Shown here one piece after another: positions 6,635 to 12,045 of a stretch of 12,045 nt of DNA (position 1 is the first letter of the stretch; every line of letters begins with the position of its first letter). The notes under the pieces were generated by a model. The model saw only the letters and a program-made list of their open reading frames with translations. It had not been told where the DNA came from and made no database searches. The stretch is from Chloroflexota bacterium. GTDB taxonomy: Bacteria; Chloroflexota; Chloroflexia; Thermomicrobiales; UBA6265. The stretch covers positions 1 through 12,045 of the forward strand of contig JAEWEG010000019.1 of the NCBI GenBank assembly GCA_023389575.1, read 5' to 3'. The translations under genes and the position numbers were made by a program.

Positions 6635-7473
6635 TGCACCTTGGAGATGATTTCCTCGGCGACGCGGGTCGCGAGTCCTTCGACATGCGGGGTCGGCAGC
6701 ACGATCACGATGTGCGTCGCCCCTGCCTCCATGAACTGATCGATCACCGGCACGGACGCCGCGAAGTCGTCGGCGTTGATCCGGTGCTGGTACGAAAGCT
6801 CGATCGACGCCGGATCGCGGTCGATCTCGGCGCAGTGCTCCCGCAGCACATTTACCTTGTGCGAGAACTCCTCCACCGAGCCGCCGGTGTAGTTCCAGAT
6901 GTCCGCGTATTTCGCGACCACCCGCAAGGTGAGTTGCTCCCCTCCCCCACCGATGACGAACGGCGGGTACGGCTTCTGCACCGGCTTCGGCTCGCTGCGC
7001 GCCTCCTTGAGCTGGTAGTACTTCCCGTCGAAGTCCACGGTCGGCTCGGTGAACAGCCGCCGGATGATTTCGCAGGCCTCGCCCAGGCGCCGGATGCGCT
7101 CGCCCGGCTTGTAGAGCGGAATCCCCATACTCTCGTGCTCGTAGACGTTCCAGCCAGCGCCGATCCCGAACTCGAGCCGCCCGTGGGAAATCTGGTCCAG
7201 CGTCGCCGCGATCTTGGCCAGCACCGCCGGATGCCGGTAGGTGTTCCCCGTCACCATCAGGCCCAGACGGAGCCGTTCGGTGATGGCCGCCAGCGCCGCG
7301 AGCGCCGTCCACCCCTCCAGGCAATCGCCAGCCACGTCGCCCTGGATCGGCGCCATATGGTCGAACAACCACGCGTGCTCGATCATCGGGATGTCCTCGG
7401 CCTCCAGCCAGACTGTGCGGATGGCGTCGTAGGTGGTGTGTTGCGGGGAAGTCTTGATACCGAAGCTTGGCAT
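6622..7473 (-). CDS. LLM-class F420-dependent oxidoreductase
   Basis: 283 aa from the ATG at 7473 (MPSFGIKTSPQ), preferred over the ATG at 7488 because family members begin at this beta strand and a CAGG lies upstream. It is a luciferase-like TIM-barrel flavin/deazaflavin enzyme of the Rv1855c-type group. Signatures: beta1 FGIKTSPQ (4-11), HAWLFDHM (33-40), the TGNTYRHPAVLAK segment (75-87) with the cofactor-side His81, HGRLEFGIGAGWNVYEHESMG (97-117), and the glycine-rich phosphate loop PFVIGGGGEQ (171-180) followed by YADIWN (189-194). These features fit cofactor F420 rather than FMN, though FMN cannot be excluded from sequence. Substrate unknown; relatives reduce or oxidise small carbonyl compounds. 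It follows the alditol oxidase gene on the same strand after 184 bp, so co-transcription is possible but the gap may hold its own promoter. Confidence 0.87.
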   Translation of the reverse strand: MPSFGIKTSPQHTTYDAIRTVWLEAEDIPMIEHAWLFDHMAPIQGDVAGDCLEGWTALAALAAITERLRLGLMVTGNTYRHPAVLAKIAATLDQISHGRLEFGIGAGWNVYEHESMGIPLYKPGERIRRLGEACEIIRRLFTEPTVDFDGKYYQLKEARSEPKPVQKPYPPFVIGGGGEQLTLRVVAKYADIWNYTGGSVEEFSHKVNVLREHCAEIDRDPASIELSYQHRINADDFAASVPVIDQFMEAGATHIVIVLPTPHVEGLATRVAEEIISKVHVGG

Positions 7474-7657
7474 GGCGCCTGCCCTCATTCCATCTGGCGG
7501 CTTCTCCAGCCGCCCTCGATCCGGCCATCAATACCTACAGGGTATCGTGAAATCTCCAGCTCCGCTCGTTCCGGAAACCGCCACGGTCCCGCTTCGCGGT
7601 GCGCGCAAGCGGCTCTGGCGATCCGATCTCCGTCACGGGTTCGCCCGCCATGACTGG
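7474..7657 (-). other. Intergenic region upstream of the LLM gene
   Basis: 184 bp without a gene. It holds a perfect 6-bp stem GGCGGC/GCCGCC (7496-7514, 7-nt loop) and an ATACC/GGTAT inverted repeat (7531-7545), both in what would be the 5' leader or operator region of the LLM gene. I found no convincing -35/-10 pair. Confidence 0.3.
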
Positions 7658-8902
7658 TCAGACCAGCCCGGCGCGCTCCAGGAACGGCGTCACGAACACC
7701 CCGCGCGGGTCCATGCGTCGACGCAGATCGCGGAAGGCGCCGTATTTCGGATACACCCGCTCCAGGTACTCTCCGGCGTAGGCGGACGTCTTCCCCCAGT
7801 GCGGCCGGGCGTCGAATTCGGCGAACAGGGCATCCAGCTTGGGTTGCAGGGAGGCGAGTCCGGCCGGATCCATGAACCACGAGAAGTGGAAGGCAACGGT
7901 CTCCCGCCCGTGGGCCATGCTCAGCCACAGGTCGTCCTGGGCCAAGGTCCGGATCTCCCCGATCATGAAGAGGTCACCCATCTCCGACCGGAGCGCCCGC
8001 AACTGGTTGATCGCGTCCACCGCGTGCGCCCGGTCCACGAAGTATTCCGACTGGATCTCCTCGCCACTGGCCGGCGTCCGGTCGATCAGGAAATGAGGCA
8101 GCCGCTCACACCACGGTCCTGGCACCCGCATTTGCTCCGTGCAGGCGTCGCCCGAAAGCTCACCCACGGGATGCCGGTTCGCGGCCGAGGGCGTCGCGCC
8201 CCACGACTCGAATTCGCCTGGCTGCTCTCCGGCCTTCAGCCGGTGCTTTCGCCACAGCACGCCCGCGTCCTCCTCGTACATGGTGAAGATGCTCACGCTG
8301 TAACCGCTCGAGGTCACCTCGTCGAAGTGCCCATTGAGCGCCTCCCAGGAAAGCCCCTCGAACACCTCCTGATAGACGTCGAACGTGGGCTGCACGTCGA
8401 AGGTCAGCCGCGTCACCACCCCCAGCGCCCCGATGTGCACCACCATCCCGTCGAAATCAGGATCGCCGCGCCGGACCGTCACGATCTCGCCATCGCTGGT
8501 CATCAGTTCGATCCCGCACACCGCCGAGGAAAGATTCCGGTTGCGGTCGCCCGAGCCGTGTGTCCCGGTCGCCGTCGCCCCCCCAACCGAGATGTGTGGA
8601 AGCGACCCCATGTTGTGCAGCGCCAGCCCGGCCTGATGTAACGCGGAGGCGAACTCGCCGTACCGCACGGAGGGACTCACGCTGGCCGTCATCGACTCGT
8701 GGTCGAACTCCATCGCCGGCTCGAAGCCGGCCAGCGACACGAGCGTCTTCGCCTCGCCCACGTCGTTGAAGGTGTGCCGCGTTCCCAGGCCCCGCAACTG
8801 CGAGGCCGATGTCACCACCTCCCGCAGTTCGTCCAGGTTCGCCGGTCGATGAATGGTGTCGGCCCCGTAGACATGGTTGCCCGCCCAGTTGGTTTCAGTC
8901 AT
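7658..8902 (-). CDS. aldO: FAD-linked alditol oxidase-like enzyme (VAO family)
   Basis: 414 aa, close in length and sequence (from memory) to the 418-aa alditol oxidase of Streptomyces coelicolor, which oxidises xylitol or sorbitol at C1 with O2 to give the aldose and H2O2. The N-terminal FAD-binding PCMH domain begins with NWAGN (5-9); H43 in RHTFN is at the position of the histidine that carries covalent FAD. SLPHISVGGATATGTHGSG (100-118) is the flavin-binding loop with S105. The C-terminal ALO-type substrate domain keeps E316 and R318 in GEIRT and K371 in RPHWGK; the active-site Thr of the Streptomyces enzyme is S341 here. There is no signal peptide, so the enzyme is cytosolic. A GGAGG lies 11 nt before the ATG. 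Related sugar-lactone oxidases (L-gulono/D-arabinono) are the alternative, but NWAGN and the C-terminal residues favour alditols. It is divergent from the MFS gene. Confidence 0.85.
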   Translation of the reverse strand: MTETNWAGNHVYGADTIHRPANLDELREVVTSASQLRGLGTRHTFNDVGEAKTLVSLAGFEPAMEFDHESMTASVSPSVRYGEFASALHQAGLALHNMGSLPHISVGGATATGTHGSGDRNRNLSSAVCGIELMTSDGEIVTVRRGDPDFDGMVVHIGALGVVTRLTFDVQPTFDVYQEVFEGLSWEALNGHFDEVTSSGYSVSIFTMYEEDAGVLWRKHRLKAGEQPGEFESWGATPSAANRHPVGELSGDACTEQMRVPGPWCERLPHFLIDRTPASGEEIQSEYFVDRAHAVDAINQLRALRSEMGDLFMIGEIRTLAQDDLWLSMAHGRETVAFHFSWFMDPAGLASLQPKLDALFAEFDARPHWGKTSAYAGEYLERVYPKYGAFRDLRRRMDPRGVFVTPFLERAGLV

Positions 8903-8986
8903 GGTCGCGCTCGCCTCCGTATGTTCAAATCAAGCTGCGCCCATTGTCATTGCTGGCCCCGATTTGGGAAAGAATCGTGAAAATGC

Positions 8987-9014
8987 TTGCGATTCCCGTC
9001 CACTTCGCTACGAT
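8987..9014 (+). promoter_or_regulatory. Candidate sigma-70 promoter for the MFS gene
   Basis: TTGCGA (8987-8992) and TACGAT (9009-9014), 16 bp apart, each match four of six consensus bases. Transcription would start near 9020 and give a leader of about 55 nt before the ATG at 9077. Its position would exclude the longer reading of the MFS gene from the TTG at 8987. Confidence 0.3.
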
Positions 9015-9076
9015 TGCGTCAGCACGACAAACCGCGCTCGGAAACCCCGCAAACAACACGAGGAACACCCCGGTCG

Positions 9077-10507
9077 ATGCCAATTGAGGTTGCCTCCAAT
9101 ACGGAGGATGTGGACGACCCGCCGCCACTTTCCACCGGGGCCGAACCATCGGTCACCGCCGTCATCGCGCACCCTGTCGATGCCCCGCCGCCAGGGAGAA
9201 AACGGGCTCGCCGGCGCTTTCGGACCGCCCCGCCGGTTGGCGATCCGGGCGCGTTCAGCCCCACCGCCTGGCGCCCGCGCATCCAGCTACCCAACGCCCT
9301 CAACGACGCCGCGTACCGGCGCTGGTGGTCAGCCCAGGTCATCGCCTTCTTCGGCGCCTGGACCCAGAACACCGCCGCCCAGCTCGTGATCCTTTCGATC
9401 ACGTCGTCCGCCTTCATGATCGGCGCCATCAATATCGTCTCGGGCATCCCGCTGCTGTTGCTCAGCCTCGTCGGAGGGGTGCTGGCCGACAAGGTCGACC
9501 GCCGCAAGATCCTGATGTGCACCCAGGGCGGCATCGCCCTGCTCTCGGTCGCCTGGGCGGTGCTCATTCTTTCTGGCGGAATCTCCTACTGGCACATCCT
9601 CGTCCTGGCCGCGCTGGGCGGAAGCATCGCCTCGTTCGATCTGCCCGCCGGGCAGTCGTTCCTCGCCCAGATCGTTCGCCGGGAGACCATGCCGGAAGCC
9701 ATCGCCTTGGGTTCCGCCTCGGTCAACGCCACACGTTCGATCGGCCCGCTGATCGGCGGCCTGATCATCGGCGCCTTTGGCACCGCCGTCGCGTTCCTGA
9801 CCCATTCGCTGGCGGTGATGGTGTTCGTATTGGCCATCTACTCGCTTGGCAGGATGATCCCGAAGCGCATTCCGCCGAAGTCCGGCGAACGCGGCATCGC
9901 CGCCCTCCGGATCGGGCTCGCCCACATCCGTCACAGCGACGAACTGCTCGGACTGGTCGGGACCACCGCCCTGTTTTCGTTCTTCGCCGTCCCCGGCCTG
10001 CTCGTGTTGCTGCCGCTGTTCGTGACGGATACGCTCGGCGGGAGCGATGCCTGGGTCCCCATCACCACGTCGGTATTCGGCCTGGGGTCGCTGATGGCCG
10101 CCATCATCGTGTTCCGGGGCGGCAAGAGCGAATTCCTCGCTGGAAAGCGGCTTCGGATCACGGCCTTCGCCCTGGCCGCCGGGCTCGTCTGGCTGGCGGT
10201 ATCGCCAAGCCCGTGGATCGCCATGCTCGGCGTGTTCGCCTGCGGCTGCGCCTTCGAAACCGGCCTGGTCCAGGTCCAGACCCGGTTGCAGCAACTCGCC
10301 CCGGATGACATGCGGGGCCGCGTGCTGAGCGTCAACGGCCTCGCATTCAACGGCGTGATGCCCGCCTCGACCCTGTCCATCTCCGCCGCCTCGACCGTCT
10401 TCGGCATCCCCGTGATGCTCTGCGTTTGCGCGGCGGCCCTGGCGGCCGGATCGTTCGCCCTCTGGCGGCGCTTCACCTGGAAGGCATTCGTTCCGGTTCC
10501 GGCCTGA
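9077..10507 (+). CDS. MFS transporter, EntS/MFS_3-type exporter
   Basis: 476 aa from the ATG at 9077; the frame is open to a TTG at 8987 but without a ribosome site, and even the chosen start has only GAGGA 12 nt upstream. Residues 1-80 are a hydrophilic, Pro-rich extension with a basic stretch RKRARRRFR (41-49), longer than in most MFS proteins. The membrane part starts at about 83 and has 11-12 hydrophobic segments. The loop 2-3 signature GGVLADKVDRRK (133-144) is MFS motif A, and LAPDDMRGRVLS (407-418) is typical of the MFS_3 group, which includes EntS and many drug or siderophore exporters. It is thus an inner-membrane proton-driven exporter; the substrate is unknown. It is divergent from the alditol oxidase gene across a 174-bp gap and convergent with the DUF664 gene. 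Confidence 0.87.
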   Translation: MPIEVASNTEDVDDPPPLSTGAEPSVTAVIAHPVDAPPPGRKRARRRFRTAPPVGDPGAFSPTAWRPRIQLPNALNDAAYRRWWSAQVIAFFGAWTQNTAAQLVILSITSSAFMIGAINIVSGIPLLLLSLVGGVLADKVDRRKILMCTQGGIALLSVAWAVLILSGGISYWHILVLAALGGSIASFDLPAGQSFLAQIVRRETMPEAIALGSASVNATRSIGPLIGGLIIGAFGTAVAFLTHSLAVMVFVLAIYSLGRMIPKRIPPKSGERGIAALRIGLAHIRHSDELLGLVGTTALFSFFAVPGLLVLLPLFVTDTLGGSDAWVPITTSVFGLGSLMAAIIVFRGGKSEFLAGKRLRITAFALAAGLVWLAVSPSPWIAMLGVFACGCAFETGLVQVQTRLQQLAPDDMRGRVLSVNGLAFNGVMPASTLSISAASTVFGIPVMLCVCAAALAAGSFALWRRFTWKAFVPVPA

Positions 10508-10516
10508 GCGGGCCGG
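10499..10516. terminator. Hairpin at the MFS / DUF664 convergent junction
   Basis: CCGGCC (10499-10504) and GGCCGG (10511-10516) form a perfect 6-bp GC stem with a 6-nt loop that begins with the MFS TGA stop codon. The stop of the convergent DUF664 gene starts 3 bp beyond the stem. No T-tract follows on either strand. Confidence 0.35.
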
Positions 10517-10518
10517 CG

Positions 10519-11064
10519 TTATTCCCCGGTCTCGCCGTCCACGAACTCGCGAATGAGATCGGCATGGCCGTTGTGACGCGCGTACTCCTCGATCATGTGC
10601 GTCACGATCCAGCGGAGGTTGGGCGTTCGGCCATCCGGCCAGGTGAACCGGGCGGGCCGGTCCATGCCGCCATCATCCAGCGCCTTGGCCACCATCGCTC
10701 GGGATCGGTCGGCCGAAGCTTCCCACATCCTGAACAACGCTTCGGGGGTATCGTCCACGGCCGAGTGCCAGTCCCAGTCGGCGTCCCAGTCGACCGTATC
10801 CCAGGGCGATTGAGGATCATTTCCATGCAATCTCACGGAGAACCAGTCGTCCTCGACCAGCGACAGGTGCTTCAGCATCCCGCCCAGGGTCATGGACGAT
10901 GCGCCAACCGTGGTGTTCAGGCCCGCCGCGTCGAGTCCCCGGCATTTCCAGGCGAACGTCGCCCGCTGGTAGTCGAGGAAGCCAAGCAGGGTCCCTACCT
11001 CGTCGGCGGCCACCGGAGGGTGCGGTCGACCATGCTCGTCGATTTCGATCTCGTTCACGGCCAT
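10519..11064 (-). CDS. DUF664/DinB-superfamily protein (mycothiol S-transferase-like)
   Basis: 181 aa, DUF664 branch of the DinB superfamily. Recognisable pieces are HPPVAADEVGTLLGFLDYQR (15-34), the helix MTLGGMLKHLSLVEDDWF (58-75) with the first metal-type H66, the WPDGRTPNLRWI region (142-153), and the last helix HMIEEYARHNGHADLIRE (156-173) with H164 and H167. In mycobacteria a related protein acts as a mycothiol S-transferase on electrophiles; whether this organism makes mycothiol or another low-molecular-weight thiol is unknown. The start at 11064 is 3 nt after the stop of the upstream hydrolase (TAGccgATG), with TTGGAG within the end of that gene as ribosome site, so the two are translationally linked. 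It is the last gene of the VOC-hydrolase-DinB operon and distinct in sequence from the other DinB protein at 1510-2055. Confidence 0.85.
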   Translation of the reverse strand: MAVNEIEIDEHGRPHPPVAADEVGTLLGFLDYQRATFAWKCRGLDAAGLNTTVGASSMTLGGMLKHLSLVEDDWFSVRLHGNDPQSPWDTVDWDADWDWHSAVDDTPEALFRMWEASADRSRAMVAKALDDGGMDRPARFTWPDGRTPNLRWIVTHMIEEYARHNGHADLIREFVDGETGE

Positions 11065-11067
11065 CGG

Positions 11068-11649
11068 CTAGGCTCCAATCCGGTCGAGGAAGGCAATCAC
11101 TCGCTCCGTCATCAACGCGGCGGCCTCGGGGTCGTACGCCGCGAGTGAACTGTCGCCGAACAGGTGCTGGTCACCGGGATACACGAATAACTCGCCGTCC
11201 GTCGCCTCCTCAACGATCGCCCGGGCGGACGGCAGGTCCCACTCGTTGTTGAATTCGGGATCGTCCGCCTTGCCGTGGATTTGCACCGGCACGCTCTCCG
11301 GCCAGGCCTCCCCGAACTCGGAGCGCGGCAGGCAGGCGTACATCAGCACCGCTCCCCTGGCGCCTTCTCGTGTCTGCGCCAGCTGCTGGGCCGGCATCAC
11401 GCCCATGGAAAAGCCCGCGTACACCACGTCGGCCGGCAGCGATTCGGCGAACTCCACCGCCCGCTTGCCAATCGCCTCGAACCCAACCTGCTGGGTGTAG
11501 CTCAGGCCGTCTTCCAGGGTGTCGAATGTCTTGCCGTCGAACAGGTCTGGCGCGTGTACGGTATGCCCCGCCCGCCGCAGGTCATCCGCGAACGCGACGA
11601 CGCCCGGGGTCAGGCCCTGCACGTGATGAAACACCACTACCTCAACCAT
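11068..11649 (-). CDS. Dienelactone hydrolase-family alpha/beta hydrolase
   Basis: 193 aa from the ATG at 11649, where GGGAG about 6 nt upstream and the beta strand MVEVVVFHHV fit the family start; a longer frame to 11772 overlaps the upstream VOC gene and is not expected. It is an alpha/beta hydrolase of the dienelactone hydrolase type: an N-terminal strand and a loop with HHVQG (8-12), the nucleophile elbow G-F-S-M-G (79-83, Ser81, where classical DLH has Cys), the acidic residue in GKADDPEF (D129 or D130) and the catalytic His in GDQHLF (H162). The Ser nucleophile argues for a general esterase or lactonase rather than true chlorocatechol-pathway DLH. It is cytosolic, middle gene of an apparent operon, 43 nt after the VOC gene and 3 nt before the DUF664 gene. 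Confidence 0.85.
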   Translation of the reverse strand: MVEVVVFHHVQGLTPGVVAFADDLRRAGHTVHAPDLFDGKTFDTLEDGLSYTQQVGFEAIGKRAVEFAESLPADVVYAGFSMGVMPAQQLAQTREGARGAVLMYACLPRSEFGEAWPESVPVQIHGKADDPEFNNEWDLPSARAIVEEATDGELFVYPGDQHLFGDSSLAAYDPEAAALMTERVIAFLDRIGA

Positions 11650-11692
11650 TGGTTCTCCCTGTCGATGTCGATGCCGTATGCCCAGACTAGGA

Positions 11693-12045
11693 TTATGCGC
11701 CGCCGTTGTCCCAGCACAGGCAGAATGGATGGCCGGCCGGGTCCGCGTAGACCTGGAAACCATCCGGGGCATCGGGATCGTCGGCCGCCTTCAGCAGCCG
11801 AGCACCAAGCGACATCGCCTTCTCATGGCCTTCCCGAAGGTCGTCGATCCAGACATCGAGATGCAGTTGTTGTTGAGGCATGCCGTCAGGCCAGTCCGGC
11901 GGGACGTGATTCGGTGCCAGCTGGAATCCAAGCCGTTCCACGCCATCGACCGCCACGCCGTGCCAGTCGTCATCGGCGTAGACCGTTCCATCCAGGAGCC
12001 CCGCCCAGAACGTGCTCTCGGCCGCGAGATCGGGAGCGTCGAATA
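11693..12045 (-). CDS. VOC-family protein (glyoxalase-like), 5' end outside window
   Basis: The frame is open from the right edge of the window (first full codon at 12043) to the TAA at 11693-11695, about 117 residues, so only some 8-12 N-terminal residues should be missing. The visible part starts FDAPDLAAESTFWAGLL, as in Glyoxalase_6-type proteins (D-x-A-x-x-x-FW), continues with a small linker, QQQLHLDVWIDDL with a possible metal-site His, the helix EGHEKAMSLGARLL, and ends with the VOC signature YADPAGHPFCLCW. VOC proteins bind a metal and act in glyoxalase, dioxygenase or antibiotic-resistance roles, or just bind ligands; the substrate is unknown. The in-frame GTG at 11956 would give a truncated domain, so the longer frame is preferred. 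It is the first visible gene of the operon with the hydrolase and DUF664 protein. Confidence 0.82.
   Translation of the reverse strand, partial: FDAPDLAAESTFWAGLLDGTVYADDDWHGVAVDGVERLGFQLAPNHVPPDWPDGMPQQQLHLDVWIDDLREGHEKAMSLGARLLKAADDPDAPDGFQVYADPAGHPFCLCWDNGGA

Noticed and set aside
6520..8641. Long plus-strand open frames (377 and 402 codons) opposite the LLM and alditol oxidase genes
   Set aside because: Both are antisense to well-recognised enzymes and show His/Arg/Pro-rich composition without motifs or ribosome sites.
8987..9076. Longer MFS reading from the TTG at 8987 (506 aa)
   Set aside because: No Shine-Dalgarno before the TTG, residues 1-30 of this form look non-coding, and the segment contains a plausible promoter.
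8983..9087. 34-codon frame MLAIPVHFA... overlapping the MFS start, a possible leader peptide
   Set aside because: No ribosome site, no attenuator-type residue run, and the best promoter candidate for the MFS gene lies inside it.
9325..10308. Long open frames on both strands within the MFS gene
   Set aside because: The MFS frame has motif A and clear membrane segments; the others are low-complexity Arg/Asp/Gln-rich shadows.
11650..11772. N-terminal extension of the dienelactone hydrolase-like protein
   Set aside because: It would overlap the VOC gene, is Arg/His-rich and unlike the family, and a good ribosome site precedes the ATG at 11649.
1..12045. CRISPR arrays, tRNA/rRNA genes, insertion sequences, phage or defence modules
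   Set aside because: No spaced identical repeats, no cloverleaf-like segment in the gaps, no transposase or integrase motif, and no restriction, toxin-antitoxin or nuclease-helicase genes were seen.

Overview
The window is GC-rich DNA (low 60s % by eye, not counted), densely packed with metabolic, transport and detoxification genes on both strands. Three things suggest a Gram-positive-like or Chloroflexota bacterium: a coenzyme-F420-type LLM oxidoreductase, several proteins of the DinB/DUF664 and DUF402 types, and an alditol-oxidase homologue close to the Streptomyces enzyme. My best guess is Chloroflexota, class Thermomicrobia/Thermomicrobiales, with Actinomycetota as the alternative. This is inference from gene content; there is no rRNA or other marker gene here.

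Layout from left to right: (1) a secreted, very acidic protein of unknown function built from two related halves (26-1309, +); (2) a DinB-family protein (1510-2055, -); (3) a cation diffusion facilitator (2347-3315, +), convergent with (4) a DUF402 protein (3333-3833, -); (5) a carbon-nitrogen hydrolase (4065-4919, +), whose 3' end overlaps (6) a pentapeptide-repeat protein (4893-5543, -); (7) a YihY/BrkB membrane protein (5721-6611, +), convergent with (8) an F420-type LLM oxidoreductase (6622-7473, -); (9) an alditol oxidase-like flavoprotein (7658-8902, -), divergent from (10) an MFS exporter (9077-10507, +); (11) a minus-strand cluster transcribed VOC protein (11693-12045, cut by the window edge) -> dienelactone hydrolase-like protein (11068-11649) -> DUF664/DinB protein (10519-11064).

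Most genes look like single transcription units in alternating orientation. The clear operon is the last one: the hydrolase stop and the DinB start are 3 nt apart, and the three families (VOC, DLH, DinB) fit handling of small electrophiles or xenobiotics, though no substrate can be read from sequence. Four convergent junctions (3315/3333, 4919/4893, 6611/6622, 10507/10519) are very tight or overlapping. Three of them carry a GC-rich hairpin containing one or both stop codons, without a T-tract.

I found no CRISPR array, tRNA, rRNA, insertion sequence, integrase, toxin-antitoxin pair or restriction system, and no convincing new multi-gene system. The most interesting points are the duplicated acidic secreted protein, the atypical metal-site residues of the cation transporter, and the convergent hairpin in which the two opposing stop codons base-pair with each other.
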